Assembly: GCA_965178125.1 (NCBI GenBank) | Contig: OZ237774.1 | Coordinates: forward strand, 310,001-374,000 | Length of the DNA: 64,000 bases | Source of the DNA: Bilabrum cf. latius | Taxonomy: Eukaryota; Bigyra: Bicosoecida; Bigyra; Bicosoecida | Direction: 5' to 3' | Shown: positions 36,670 to 48,982 of the stretch, in pieces | Layout of the letters: every line of letters begins with the position of its first letter | How positions within the stretch are numbered: position 1 is the stretch's first letter | Notes under the pieces: generated by a model | Databases searched by the model: none | What the model was told of the DNA's origin: nothing | What the model saw: only the letters and a program-made list of their open reading frames with translations | Made by a program: the position numbers and the translations under genes

Positions 36670-38323
36670 GACGTGTAGCCCCAATTTTATTTTCCAAACT
36701 CACAAGTAGTCGTATATCATATCATAGTGCGTCATTGAAATCACAAAGTGCTATAAGCTAGTTCTTTAGCGCGTAAATGATGCATTTGAAGAATATCTCC
36801 TGGCTCGGAAGAAGAGTCGTTTCTATTGAATCCTCTACGCTTTCGCAGAGAATCCTGAGAGCCAAGTGCTGCTCGCTCTCGCACGGCGAGCTGCAGGTGT
36901 TGGCTAGTCTCGGAATGATCCGCTTGAAGCGTTTATCGCTCATTTGGGGTGCAATGCCCGCACCCTAAGTGGCGACAACGCCGATGAGGTCCGCGCTGGA
37001 TGGCTGATGCAAGCAGCTGAGCTAGCTGTGTCTGGCGGAAGACCAGTCGAGAACAGCGCAGTTGGGGCAGCAGGACAAGAAATGGCATGGGCAGCAGAAA
37101 TCGAGACTGTCCGCACGCGTATTGTGACGCGAATGCAAAATGATGGGGAAGCCGTTCCCGCGGAGCTATCAAGCGCTGTCACAAGCGTCTGTCTAGACGA
37201 TCCTTCCCGGATTCTGATGCTATAGCGAGCGACATTGCATGAAGCTGTTGAGCTATGCCAAGAGCTTCCAGCGGACCATGAGCCAGCGCAAGCTGGGCTG
37301 TGCCATGTGGTGAATGAGGCTGCCAGTGTGTTCGAAGCACCACTCCTAGAACAAGAAGTACCACCGGCGGACGGTGAGGATGCTGCAATTGGTGGAGAAG
37401 CCGGTGGTACGTCCGCACTCTCTGCCGGAGCAGGTGAGAGCGAAGGTCAAGCCACTGGCAGTGAGGGCCTGGGGCTCCATCTACCGCACTACTGGGAGGC
37501 ACCTCTGGGAACATTAGGTCAGAGTGAATCTCGCCAAAGCAGTACTCACTCCACGGCGCCTCACCTACCCTCAGGAAGCGGAGACTAGTGGGACGAAGAA
37601 ACCGCAAGCAGCGTCCCCGGATTCGGTACTGGGCTTCTGGATCCCGATAGCTCTGCTGTTTGGGGTCCGGATCCTGGTCATTCACTGCGGGGCACTGCTG
37701 TGCATGATTCGCCCGGCCATCACTCCGGTGGCTCGCCTGGCCATCACCCCGGTGGCTCGCATGGCCATCACTCCGGTGGCTCGCCTGGCCGTCACTCCGG
37801 TGGCTCGCATGGCCATCACTCCGGTGGCTCGCCTGGCCATCACTCCGGTGGCTCGCCTGGCCATCACTCCGGTGGCTCGCCTGGCCATCACTCCGGTGGC
37901 TCGCCTGGCCATCACCCCGGTGGCTTGGCCAGCCTGCCCACCCATGGCGTACCGGGCGCATCACCTACGCTTGCCCAGGATCATGCATGGACCGAGGCTG
38001 TTCCCCCACCAGGCCCAGGATCGCCGAATTACGACCCAACTGTGTTTACGCAGTACTGGCGGCAGAGGCTAGAGTCTGCAATGACGCAAGAGCTCCACGG
38101 ATATGGATCTGACAGTGGCTCCGACGGTTCTGTATCGGAGGCTCCGGATGGCGCTGGAAGACGTCGGAGGGGCCATCGTCGAGGCACGCAAGAATCCATG
38201 TCGCCTTGGCACCACGATGCCTCGGGAGCAAGGCGTAATCGTCACAGGCGCGACTCCGATTCTGATCATGATGGGATGGGAGGCTCTGGAGGGCTCCAAC
38301 GCGGTCTGCCTAGCGACCCATGA
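36670..38323 (+). pseudogene. 3' part of the secreted host protein, His-rich tandem repeats
   Basis: This continues the codon phase of 1701-2140. The frame has one TGA (36827), which a short intron could remove (a GTAAAT donor lies at 36773), then stays open to TGA 38321 except for TAG codons at 36905, 37223 and 37586. It codes an Ala/Glu-rich region, nine copies of an 8-residue unit of the type GHHSGGSP, an YDPTVFTQYWRQRLESAM segment, and a Ser/Asp- then Arg-rich tail. 37434-37542 is bounded by GTGAGA and GCAG and is missing from the copy at 1-229; if spliced, the downstream frame would change and the repeats would read ITPVARLA. I prefer the unspliced frame because its C-terminus looks protein-like. 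Function unknown. Confidence 0.55.
37715..37930 (+). repeat. 24-bp minisatellite, nine units
   Basis: Tandem units of 24 bp (GGCCATCACTCCGGTGGCTC plus CCCT or GCAT type ends) with few changes. The period is a multiple of three, so the repeat is coding and remains in frame. Confidence 0.88.
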
Positions 38324-38651
38324 ACTCTTTGGGACAGAACTGGTGACTAGTGCCGATTTTTGTCCTTCAGATGTGCTATATTTTGGGTTCTGGCACAACT
38401 TTGCATGAGTTGGGGAGTGCCAGTACACGCTTGTCGAACTTGAGCAAGATAGCTCCTCGGTACGGGTACTAGACTCCAATTTCTGTTTGATTTGCTTGCT
38501 GCTCAGATTGATTTTTCCAGGCCAATTTTCGACTATAAACTACGCGATGTCTAGGGATCCCGGATACACAAGCCGCCCCGCCCCAAAACCTCGATGGGCC
38601 TGCAACAGCCAACCAGGAAGCGCCTGCTTCAATAAGTGATCGCTTCGAATC
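38324..38651. other. intergenic region between convergent genes
   Basis: 328 bp between two convergent TGA stops (38323 and 38652). I see no gene, repeat or clear poly(A) signal in it. Confidence 0.5.
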
Positions 38652-39512
38652 TCACTTCCCTGAGATTTCCTTGCCCACCTCTTGCATGTAAGCGTACGCA
38701 GCAGGAAGCTGCTCCATTCCGTACCACTCCGTTTTCTAAAGGTGGGTGTCGTTGATCCTGGTCGCAAAGTGCCAGGGGTTGAAGCCCGCCATCACGTCGT
38801 CGTGCGCCTTGGCGTAACCCACGAAAATCTCCAGCATCTCCTTGATGGTCTCGTCCTGCGGTGCCAAGGGCTTCCGAACGTCAGCGAATGTGCCTGGGAC
38901 GAAGATGGCGCGCTGATGGGGGGCCATCTTGGGAAAAATGGTCTTCTCGTAGATCTGGATCGACTCGTTGGCGCTCCCTTTCATGTCCTCCCAGTTGTAG
39001 TGGTCGATGGAGAACAAATCGAGTGCGGCTGGGACGTGAGTCCAGTTCGTCATCGTGTCCGAGCACTCGTTTTCGTAGAAGAGTGTAGCCTTGCCGTTTG
39101 TCGCCGCGTCGACGTCTTGTCGGATCCGGTTGGCCGCCACCTCGAACACGTCGAGAGGGATTGAGTGATGACACGCCTACTCATCACCCAAAAAAATGCC
39201 CTGCACGGGGGCCTTGTCATCTCCTGGGAACTTCGGCAGGTGCGGCTTGATTTCGGCCAGAATACCCTCCCACGTCTGCTCCCAGCCAGGACACAGATCA
39301 TGCTGCTCCTTGCACCATATTCCGGAGCCCATTCGATAAAAACCATTCATGCCAAGGTTCTTGCCAGTCAGTATATCATCGATAGAGCTTGTTTGGCACC
39401 AATTCGCCCACTTGTACTGCTCAGTTGGGTAGCATTCGTAGAACATCATGATGTCTAGAGCAGCATGCGCCACCACACTCCCAAACAAAATACCTCCCAA
39501 TACTCGCAACAT
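38652..39512 (-). CDS. secreted glycoside-hydrolase-like protein
   Basis: 287 codons from ATG (39510-39512) to TGA (38652-38654), with TAGs at 39177 and 38736. The start MLRVLGGILFGSVVAHA is a signal peptide. The mature protein has six or more Cys, GIFLGDE, ALDLFSIDHYNW and AIFVPGTFADVR; short strands ending in acidic residues recall a TIM-barrel hydrolase, but no family can be named. Reading TAG as Gln joins two halves of one domain (GDE-Q-ACHHS). An upstream in-frame ATG-less extension to 39758 is probably not used. Likely acts outside the cell or in food vacuoles (inference). Confidence 0.65.
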
Positions 39513-39672
39513 ATTTACTGGTCTCTGAAGCAGGTTAAGGTTTCTGTGGTAAGCTATGATGCGCAAGTTGCACTTGGATCCGCATGAAACCAGGAATAAC
39601 ACGCAACTAGACAAGAGCGACACTTGACACAAGGGAGCCTCTCTGAGACCTGCATGGCACTTTAAAACTTCC

Positions 39673-40881
39673 TCACATCCAACCGCCTCCGCCCCCGCCC
39701 TGGAATCCTCCCCCTCCCATGCCCCCAAACCCACCGCCGCCGCCGCTGAAGCCTCCACCCCCTAACCCCCCCAAGCCACGGCCACCCCTTCTGCCTCTTC
39801 CTGGGCCTCTACCCAGCCCTCCTGGCATCCTCAACCCACCGGGCATACCCCCGGGGCCCCCCAAGTCGGGGTCAAGGCCCCCCGAAAACCCAGGGGGTGC
39901 CAACTCGTCCCCCCATCCCCTGCCTCCTGGGCCGCGGCCCCCCCTACCGCCATGATCCCCCGGAAATATGGGGTCATACCTAGCCCCTGGTGGGACCCCA
40001 CCCCTGGGGACACCCCCTGAGGGACCCCCCCTCCCCCCGGTGAACATGGGGTCGTCTGGTCCCACCAGCATGCCACCGCCCCTGCCCCTGCCACTGCCGC
40101 TGCCATCCCCTAGTCCACCAGGCCCCCCGCCTACCACAGAAGGCAGACTGTCTGGCAAACCGGCAGGGAGCAAATCACCAGAGCCAACTCCCCCTGTCAC
40201 AGGGCCAGCGAACCCTGACGAACGCTCGCCGCGGGATGCCCCGCCCGAGCCGCCGTCCCGATGACCAGAGGCAGGGGCAGGTGCAGGTGCAGACGAGCTC
40301 CCACCAGATCCTGACCCCCCTTCCCCCGCACCTCCCCTCGAGGTGTCCCCAACGGCGCCCCGCAGGCCGTCCATAACTGCTCGCTTCAATTCGTCGACTT
40401 TCGAGGGGTCGAAGAGAGGACCCAGCCAAGCAGGAATCCCGGCTCCCTCACCGGCCCTTACAGTGTAATTCACAATGGGTATCCGGACAGCGCGCGCGGA
40501 GGCTGTTGCGGCTGTCGTGGCAGTGTACTCGCTCGGTGTGATGGTGACGACAAGCTCGTTCGGTCCTTCACCAGACCCGCCACTTGCACTCGTCGATACA
40601 GCTAGTGTCACTCGTTGTGTACTTGTTCTGTGCTTAATGGCGTTGGCAGTCCACACCATGGCACTTGTGCCTGGAGAAGCCACAAAATCGCTGACTGGCA
40701 AGTGGGATCTGGCTGCTTCCTTGCTGCCTCCGGCCTTCGCAGTCGTCGTACCGGATAGATTGAATCCATCGGACTATACTATATGCGCTACTGCCAGAGC
40801 TAATGCTGCAGCCGCATTCCCACAGGTGACAGAGCCGGCGAATATGCCCACCTACGTTGGGAACGGGGTTGCCCCTGCCAT
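39673..40881 (-). CDS. protein with Gly-rich low-complexity C-terminus
   Basis: Minus-strand frame from ATG 40881 to TGA 39673, 402 residues, with TAGs at 40852 and 40774. The N-terminal part (residues 1-180) is Ala/Thr/Val-rich with a beta-like texture (RVTLAVSTSASGG, NELVVTITPSEY) and ends in an acidic-basic helix. The C-terminal half is Gly/Pro/Ser/Arg-rich, ending in GGGGF and GGMG repeats. Such tails occur in RNA-binding and in extracellular matrix proteins, and I cannot tell which. The antisense strand is Pro-rich and open, but that is a shadow. Confidence 0.55.
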
Positions 40882-41155
40882 AGCACTTAAGTTCCCGTGC
40901 GCGGATTTGCGAGGCAGCAAAGACAAGTGGTGGCAATCGAAAGAACTTATTTCGGACCTCGGCTAATTGTGTACCGATAAAGGCTGTATGGCTGGACCGT
41001 CACTTTGCTTAGCGGTTGTTTGCCTCATCTTCAACTCTTGGCTGAGCATTTTCTTGCTGATGAAAGGTAAACCCAAGGCTCGATGGATCCGCTTTGACCA
41101 GTAAAAAGATTTAAATCATTGTCTGCAGCCGTAGGCCGAACGGTTATTATTCAAT

Positions 41156-41943
41156 TCAGTCCATGTATCCCTTCTTTGCTCGCCTGGTGAGATCGCTCAC
41201 AATTCCATCGTTCGTGTATCCCACCCGCGTGTGCATTGGCTTTTTCACGTGCCTCTACGCGAACTTTGCTGTCGTCATATAAGGCATGGGGTCGTGTGAG
41301 ACTGCCTTCACCTTCGCCTTGCCCAGCGAAAGAGTGCTGCTGAACGGTGGCGGCAGGCGCTTCTGATGATTGTTCAGCCGAGATCGGGCGGCATTCGGGT
41401 GGTACGGCACGGATGGCTTCTTCACGGCACCCGCACTGGTGACAGTCACGGTGCCTTTGCAGTGCGTGTCGGATGCAGCGCTGCGAGCAAAGCAAAAAGA
41501 GTGCAACTGTAATGTTGAGGGCATGCAGGCACAGATGCAAGCTACTTCCAAGCGGCCGTCTAGCAGACAAAGCCATATTGAAAGTTGTCTCACCTCTTCC
41601 TGAAAAGCTTCGGGGGATTCAATATGCTGCTGTGTGATCCGTACGCCTTTGATGCATCAAACTTGGGGGCTGATTTTTTCTTTTTGGCGCCCTTTGGCCT
41701 ACATGGCTTGGCAAAATACTGTCCATTAATCATAACTGTTCCCCTCGAGTGGTCGACACGCTTTCCGTGGCCTGGAGCTTTTCCCCCTTTGGCTGCTCCA
41801 CCCTTTGCTGCGCCGCTAGCAGGTCTTGACCTTCTGTCGTGTCCGCTGGCCGGGGCGGATCTCTCGGGGGCATCATGCATTTCTTCACCTTTACTTTCTT
41901 CGTGCGAAGCATCTGTGGCTCTGGCTCCTTCGCCTGCCTCCAT
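41156..41943 (-). CDS. two-exon basic host protein
   Basis: Exons 41943-41594 and 41480-41156 flank a 113-bp intron with GTGAGA donor and CTCGCAG acceptor (41593-41481); 224 residues, ATG to TGA. A TAG at 41255 is in frame in exon 2. The N-terminus is acidic and Ser-rich, the middle is Lys/Gly-rich with INGQYFAKPCRPKG, and the C-terminus reads HTRVGYTNDGIVSDLTRRAKKG. No known domain. Its divergent partner starts at 42134, so the 190-bp gap is a shared promoter region. Confidence 0.65.
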
Positions 41944-42133
41944 AGTCAGCTTGCTAGTGCGCCGGGTTTCCGTTGCGTTTTTCGGTCTGGCGCCGTCGTG
42001 AAGTGCACGCTACCATGGAATCCGTTGTGATTGTCTTTAGGGGGCAATTTCGCAGCAACGCGTCAGCGAACCACCCATTTAATAATCATCAATTGATCTC
42101 GTTATACTCACAGAAAGGTTTTGTTTGTCTGCA

Positions 42134-45100
42134 ATGGCATCAATCGCACTCGGTGGGGGAGATGCACTCGAACAAGAAATTGCTGCCGTCGAGGCGCGAC
42201 TCTCACAGGCTTTTACCTCGGGCCCCTACGGGTCTCTGGAAGCAACTGCTTAGAAACGTAAACTCAAGGCCAGGCAAGCCCCAGCTCCCGGGGGAGCAAG
42301 GAGTGCCGCGCAGAGGTTGCCGCGCAAAGCGAGGCGGCGCGGCGACGCAGCTGGGCGAGCAAGGCAGCCGTCCAGGTTACAGGAATCAGAAACGAAAGCG
42401 CGAGACGCGCCCCCTCCCATAGCAAGTAACGAAAGCCGAAGGGACATGTCAGAATCCTTCCTGCAGTCCAGACGACGATTCGATGCGTCAGCGAGCGGGC
42501 TGCCTGGAGTCGTCGATTCAATGCGCAAGTCGGGCCAGCAGCAGGCGAACATGCGCGCCTCTGGTACCGCTGGGACACGAAGCAATTTCGCTGCGGGGAT
42601 GCGTGGCACTGCAGGCTCGTCCACGGCGGCCTCCATGGCCTCTTTCGGCAGCAGCCAGCGTGGGGGAGGCATGGGCATGGGCATGGGCATGGGCGTAGGG
42701 GGTGGTGCCAGTGGTAGCGATCGGCTTGCGGCCACGGGACCCATGGTTGGTGTGCGTGGTAGTGTGACGAGTGCGGAGTATGGCGAAGGGGGCGGTGTGC
42801 GCCTAGACCAGCGAGGGGCGACGGTCGAGCTGGGAGCCATGCGAGGCAGGTTAAAGGGGCCTGGGGATGGGGATGGGGCCAACGGGGCGCATGGGGCCAA
42901 TGGGAGGAGCAGGGGTGGAACGGGGTACAGCAGCCTGCAGCGGTCACCGTCCAAGCTGCAGTCCGCGCTTGGTGTGACGAGTGCGAGCGGGCTTGGGTCC
43001 ACCGGTGCATCCAGCTCGGTCGGGAGCGGCACGCTGCGAACCTCGGGGCGAAGGTTCGGCCCGCTACCAGACGGCCCCAGCAACGACTCGGAGCCGGAAA
43101 CTATGGTAGGTGATGCGTTCGAACGTTCCTTCGGTTCTGGCGCCCCCAAGCCGCCGTCCCTGCGTGACATGAAGCCGATCGGGGCGGAGCTGGTGTACTC
43201 CAGAGGGGGCACCCCGGGGAACAGCAGGTCGGGGAGCAGGAGCAACTCGCCGGTGCAGGGGACCCAGGGAACAAGGGGTGGGGCCAGGCAGGGCTCTCTG
43301 CGCGGGAGTGCGAGCCAGCCCGCTCTGGGGGCCGGACATGGGGCAAGTGGTAGTGGCGGTGGCGGGGGTGGGGATGGGAATGGGGGTAATAGCAGGCGAC
43401 ACGCAGCGCGGTTGGCAGCGGCTGCGGGTGCTCGGTTGGCTCACGGCGACGGCGTGACGAGTGGGACGCTCGGGTCGCTGGGCGGGATGGGCTCCTCCAC
43501 CGGCTCGCTCGGTTTAGCCTCGTTGGACCGTGGTGTAGGTTCCGCAGGAGGGGGCGCCGCGCAATCCGGGGAACACGTGAGGCCGCTCCTCAGGTAGTCG
43601 CTTGCCTCGGGCACGTTCGATTCGGAACTTTCCCGGAAAATTCGCGCAGCGGCGCAAGCCGGATCGGCGGCCGCCGCGGCCACAGCCCGAGATACCTTGT
43701 TCCCTGGTAGCACGGGTGGGCAGATCGGTGCAAAAGATGGTACGGTGGGGCTACGGTAGGCCGCGGCGCAGGCGGAGCAGGAGCTGCCGCCGCGGTACCG
43801 CCGGGTGCTCGCGATGCGGCGCAGGTTCGAAACCCAGAAGGGGCGGCGGCAGGCCGAGGAACAGGCGGCAGCCGCCGAGGGTATGTTGGCGGGAGGCGGA
43901 GCAGAGCACGGATCGCACTCGTCACACCACCAGAGCGGCCTGGTGGGTCGGGCCCCGGGTTGGATCCGGAGGGGACAGGAAGTGCGGCTGGGGCTGGGGC
44001 GTTACGCCAAGGACCCGGAATCGTAGTAGGGTGCGGGGCCCGGACAGGGGGCCGCGAGCAAGGCTGGTGCAAGCGTGGGCGGTACTGCGGGCATGGGTGC
44101 AGGCACAGGAGGTGCCGTTGGCAGTGGCATGGGGTGGAGGCTGGAGGAACAGGCCGGTGCAGGCTCTTCCCATGGAGGCATGGGCGGCGGGGGCGCTTCA
44201 TTCACCAAGGCCTCCAAGTCAAAATCGAAGATGAAGATGACGAAGAAGAAGTCGATGGCAAGGATGGGCTCTGGGGGGTCCCGCGGGTCACCACATTCGA
44301 AGGATGGCAGCGGTACTGGCACTGGCAACAACGCCTCCGGGTCACGATCTCGACCCAAGAGCTACGGCAGGACACCGCAGAGCAAGGGTCCCGGAAGATC
44401 GAACGGTAAGGGCAGCAGACAATCCTCACACCTGCGGAGGCCCTCAAAGTCAGCAGCTGCTTCCGCTGGTGCTGCTGGTGCCGCTGCTCTCGAAGGGGGC
44501 GCTTCCGTGGATTCCCCTGGGCTGGCTGCCCGGCTCGGGATCTCGAGCAAGCCGAACTCAACGGCTATAGCGGCCTTCACCGATGCAATGACGTCACTGA
44601 GTGCGCCCGTGCCGATAGGAGGCGTAGACCGCAACGCCAAGGAATACCGCGTGCGGGGGTTCGATCCCGGGGCCTTTGCAGCGCAAGACGCCCGCGCTAT
44701 CAGGTGGCACATAGAGGACGCGGGTCGCGCCCTTCACGCCCTCCAGAAGCAGATGGCGGCGGCGGAGGGGGAGGCCGACGGCGGGCCGCCCTCTCGGTAC
44801 GAGATCCACGGGGGGCAGCGGCGGCGCCGCGCAGGAGGTTCCGCAGGGGGCGATGGTTCTGGCTCCGCCAACGGCAGCGACGAGGACGAGGACGAGGACC
44901 CGCTGACGATGGACGACGAAGAGCTCGCTGCGAAGAAGAAGAGAGACGCCCGGAAAGAGGCCATACTGGAGGCACAGGACGCGAGGGAGAAGAGGAGGGC
45001 GAAGCGGAGACCGACGGGTGCCAAAGCTGCGGTGCGAAGAGCAACGAGCGACGCCTTTGGGCTGGCGCCGCCGAAATCGCTCCTGGATCCGGAGATCACG

Positions 45101-45898
45101 GCGATGCTGGACGGGCTTCCCGCCGTGGGGGGCTCCGGGATTGTTCCCTCAGGGGCCTCTGGGGGGAGTTCGTCCAAGGGAAAGAGAAGGTTCCTTGGTG
45201 GTTCGCTGGGGGCTCGCAGGGACGGTGAGGGTGAGGAGGGGGGTGACGGGGAAGAGTTCGGTTTGGACGTGCTCGGGCCTGTGCCAGGCATACCCAGGGA
45301 ACAAGAAGAGGAGCAGGAAGAAATCAGGGCACAGGAAAGGAGGCGGCGAGGCAACCGCGGCACCGCGCGCTCGGACGCGTTGTCTGCGGAACCGGAGCCG
45401 GTGGGGCAGTGGGAGGGGCTCAAGCTGGTGGGCAGCACGCGGTCGGTGATGTCGGATAGTTCCGGTTTCGGTGCCGGTGACGGGGGGCAGGGACACGGGC
45501 TTGGGGAGGAGCGTGACTTGGTGGGCGAGGCCGGGGGCCTGCCCCGACTCACCAAGATCGGATCACTTCCCCCGCAGCTGAGGCCTAAGCGCACCCCCCT
45601 GCAACAGGAGCGCATGGTGGAGGGGCTTAAAGGCAGCAACCGCCCCCCCAAGCGCCAGAGCTGTGCCCTCTGCAACCATCCGTTCGCCGTGGTGAACCTG
45701 CCCACGCCTGTCACCAGAAAGGCAGTGTACGCCCTCTTGGATCAATGGGGGGCGCAGCCGGCAGGCGCGCCGCAGGCGGTCGCGCGGATGCGGCTGCCCC
45801 CCGCGTGCTATGAGCGGGTTAGGGTGTGTCGGCTGTGCACGCAGTTCTTTTAGGTGGTGGCCGATGAGATGATGGCGCCCACGCTGGACCCTAGGTGA
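42134..45898 (+). CDS. 1254-residue host protein with C-terminal CxxC pair
   Basis: A single frame from ATG 42134 to TGA 45896, with TAG codons at residues 40, 488, 542, 631, 632 and 1240. Most of the protein is Gly/Ser/Arg-rich low complexity. Ordered-looking parts are a helical block at about 540-590 (LPPRYRRVLAMRRRFETQKG), YRVRGFDPGAFAAQDARAIR near 830-850, and the C-terminus, where C1177-x2-C1180 and C1232-x2-C1235 could bind zinc. The C-terminal motif CRLCTQFF is followed by a TAG codon and 14 further residues before TGA. The function is not recognised; its neighbour is an intraflagellar transport gene, but that is weak evidence for a ciliary role. Confidence 0.68.
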
Positions 45899-46476
45899 GC
45901 GTGAGAGGGTGAGGGTGAGGGTGAAATTGGTTGGCGGCATTCGATTGGGTCGTGGATGCGCTGCTTGCGGTGCGACTAGCACCCTTGGCACTTCATGTTG
46001 TGTTGTTCTTTGTGGTTGAAGCATCCATTTGTTTTCCTTGCAACACCGTCCGGCACACATGCTCCGGTTTCCCTCGAGGCGCAGCGTCTGATTTAAATGC
46101 TGTAACGTGCACGTTGGCATGCCAAAAGCCGTTCCTTTCGACATTGTAGTGTTGGGGTAGTATATCGTAGTAAGCATGTGAGGAGTGAAATTATCGGTAC
46201 TTAATCTTTGCCAGAGGCTCGTTGGAACAGTGATATTGTTTGACTTGATGCCGGCACGTGAAAATGTCTGCTGTCGATCCGTTGGTCGAACTTCCTGGGT
46301 TTCCTTAGCTGTCAAGGATTCAGTTGTTCGTTGAAGCTTTAACTCTAAGTGCAATTCACATTTAAATATGACTTGAGAGCGCTTGGAGCTGTTGACATTT
46401 TCCCGCTTTCGAAAAATCCGGTCCGCCTAGAGCTTGCCTAATACATATCATTGCAGCCTAGTCCACGCTGCGTGAT
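45899..46476. other. intergenic region upstream of IFT70
   Basis: 578 bp without a credible gene. A short GGGTGA-type repeat (about 45904-45925) follows the stop codon of the preceding gene. The rest presumably holds its 3' end and the IFT70 promoter; no known motif identified. Confidence 0.5.
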
Positions 46477-48982
46477 ATGGCAATTGCGTCTGCTCAGTCA
46501 GCGATTCGACTAACGACAGGTATGGGCGCTGGTGGCGCGCCCAGCACCGCCATGGGCCTTCGCACGGGCCTTGGTACAGCGTCAGGCGCGGCATCGTTCG
46601 GCACCGTGGACGGGCAGGTGCCCGAGGGCAAGATGACGAGCACAGTGTACGGGCTGATCGCAAAGCAGGACTATGCAGAAGCAGCGCGAGTGCTCGTCAT
46701 CCAGCTGCAGCAGTTCCCTAGGTCCCGCGCTGGCTTGAGCCTGCTGGGCTACTGCTACTACCAGCTGCAGGACTTCAGGAGCGCGGCACAGACCTACGAG
46801 CAGCTCTGCACGTTTTACCCAGGCGTGGAGGAGTACTCCATGTATTACGCGCAGTCGCTGCACAAGGCAGGGCTGTACTAGGACGCTTCCAGGGCCGCTT
46901 CCAGGGTGGAGGGGGAGGACACGGAGCAGCGCGTGCGGCTGCTGCAGGCCAGCATCAAGTGAGTGCAGTGCAATGCAATGCACCGCGCATGCGTCGCGGT
47001 GCATCGTATTCTTGATGTGATGTGGCTGCTGTCCGTCATTTTTGCCATGCGCGTGCTTGCTTTCCTCTTCAATGCACATCGCCCGCAGGTATGACGAGGA
47101 GGACGTGGAAGGGTGCAGGGCACTGTTGAGCAGACTGGACGCCACGGATCCCGACCCGATGGTCATGCACGCCTGTCTTGAAGTCAAGGCCGGCAACTAT
47201 GACGAGGCGCTCGAGAAGTTCACCGCGGCCGAAGAGGCACTGGGACAGGCGCCCTACCTCTCGTACAACATGGCACTGTGCAGGTACCACAAGGGAGAGT
47301 GGACAAAGGCGGTGGGAGAGGTGTCCAAAGTCATCGACAGGGCAGTCACTGAGCACCCGGAGCTTTCCGTGGGCTCTTTCACTGATGGGATCGAGACACG
47401 GTCCGTTGGAAACACGCAGACTCTTCGGGAAACTGCCCTCGTGGAGGCCTTCAACCTCAAGGCCGCGATCGAGTGGCAGATGGACAACAAGATCGCGGCC
47501 AAGGAGGCCCTCACCGACATGCCGCCGCGATCCGAAGAGGAACTCGACCCCGTAACCCTTCACAACACCGCACTCGTCAGCGCGGCAGAGGACCCCCAGC
47601 AAGCCTTCAGGAAGCTCAACTACCTGCTGCAAGCCGCACCCTTCCCCCCGGAGACCTTCGCAAACCTCCTTGTTCTCTACCTCCAGCACCAGCTGGTGAA
47701 CCTGGCGGCGGACGTGTTGGCTGAGAACGCGCACCTTACCTTCAAATACCTGACCAAGGAACTGTACGAGTTCCTGGATGCTGCCGTGCTGGCTACATCC
47801 AGCCCGGAGGAGGCCTACCGCCGGTTGGACATCCTCTCCGCCCAACACGTGGACGGTCTCCGCAGACACACCAAGGGGATCCAGGATGCGAGGCTGAAGC
47901 GGGATAATGGTGCCATCAAGGCCGCTCTGCAGCTGTACGACGATGCACTGGACAAGTACATCCCCGTGCTGATGCGGATGGCAGCCATCTACTGGGACAG
48001 GCAGCACTACGCCATGGTGGAGAAGATCTTCAGGCAGTCAGCCGAGTTTTGCTCAGAGCACCCCGTTTGGAGGCAGAACGTGGCGCACGTGTTCTTCTAG
48101 CAGGGCAAGTACCAGGACGCGATCCGGTACTATGCTCCCATGGTGGAGCGACACCTTGAGGCGGAGAGGGCGGGGGCAGGCGCGGTGGCCGGCGAGGGGC
48201 TGCTGAGCGTGCAGGCAATCCTGGTTGCGAATCTGTGCGTGTCATACATCATGACGTCGCAGAACCAGAGGGCAGAAGACATCATGACGGCCGTGGAATC
48301 GGCGGAGAAGGAGTGGGCGGCCAGCCATGCGGACGCTGTGGGCGGGGGTGCAGCGGGGGGCGGGCCCGTGGTGGCTGGGCCCGGGGCCATGGCGGGAGGG
48401 GGCAGCGGGGGGGAGAGGCCGTACCACCTGTGCATCATCAACCTCGTCATCGGCACGCTGTACTGCTCCAAGGGGAACTACGCATTTGGATTGTAGCGTG
48501 TCATTTCCTCGTTGCAGCCATACGACCAGAAGCTGGGCCCCGATACGTGGCACTATGCCAAGCGATGCTTCATGGGCCTGGCGGAGAGCGCCGCGAAGCA
48601 CATGGCCCTTCTTGACGACGAACTTCATGCGCAGATCGTTGAATTTCTCGTGGCAGCGGAAGAGGCGGGGGCAGGGGTGCAGGCAGCTCTGCCTCAGGAG
48701 CAGAAGGCCGAGGAGGCAGCCGCTGCGGCGGAGGGCATGGTGGCTATCGGGGCAGATGGGTCGGCGACGGGAGCCGGTGCTGCTGGGGGCGCGGGGATGG
48801 GGGGCGGGCTCGAGATGGAGTCGAAAGAGGACGGAGAAGAGGAGGATGGGGCGGCGGCTCTGCTGGCGGCTGCCGAGGCGGAGGCTGCTGCGGGTGCCGG
48901 TGGGCTGGGGGCCAAGGGCAGGACGGTGGCGCAGGAAGCGAGGATGCTCCGGATGCTTTTCTTGAAGCTGAGGGAGGGGTGA
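46477..48982 (+). CDS. IFT70: IFT70/TTC30 intraflagellar transport TPR protein
   Basis: Exons 46477-46958 and 47089-48982 (intron 130 bp, GTGAGT...CGCAG) give 791 residues to TGA. TPR-type helices run through the protein, with highly conserved blocks such as VEAFNLKAAIEWQ, EELDPVTLHN, PFPPETFANLL, DVLAENAHLTFKYL, IVANLCVSYIMTSQNQ-type and NLVIGTLYC. IFT70 is a core IFT-B subunit that carries tubulin-modifying and other cargo along the flagellar axoneme. TAG codons at residues 135, 498 and 630 lie inside conserved segments (AHVFF-TAG-QGKYQDA, YAFGL-TAG-RVISSLQ), so they must be sense. It is longer than the roughly 665-residue animal protein because of Gly/Ala-rich insertions near residues 580-610 and at the C-terminus. 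Confidence 0.95.

Noticed and set aside
37715-37930. CRISPR-like array of regularly spaced repeats
   Set aside because: The units abut without spacers, encode an 8-residue peptide repeat and lie in a eukaryotic gene.
37524-38072. Alternative frame over the minisatellite with ITPVARLA repeats and a hydrophobic stretch
   Set aside because: It is open only because the 24-bp repeat is stop-free in all frames. The frame used in the annotation continues into an ordinary charged C-terminus. Splicing of 37434-37542 would revive the alternative, so it is kept as a finding rather than a gene.
42250-43245. Long minus-strand frames opposite GC-rich plus-strand genes (also around 45000, 52500 and 62500)
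   Set aside because: They are low-complexity shadows of high-GC coding sequence, without domains or starts, and the opposite strand has coherent proteins with proper splice sites and TGA ends.
45899-45930. GGGTGA repeats as an internal telomere
   Set aside because: Only a few units, imperfect, and directly after a gene; not enough for a telomeric array.
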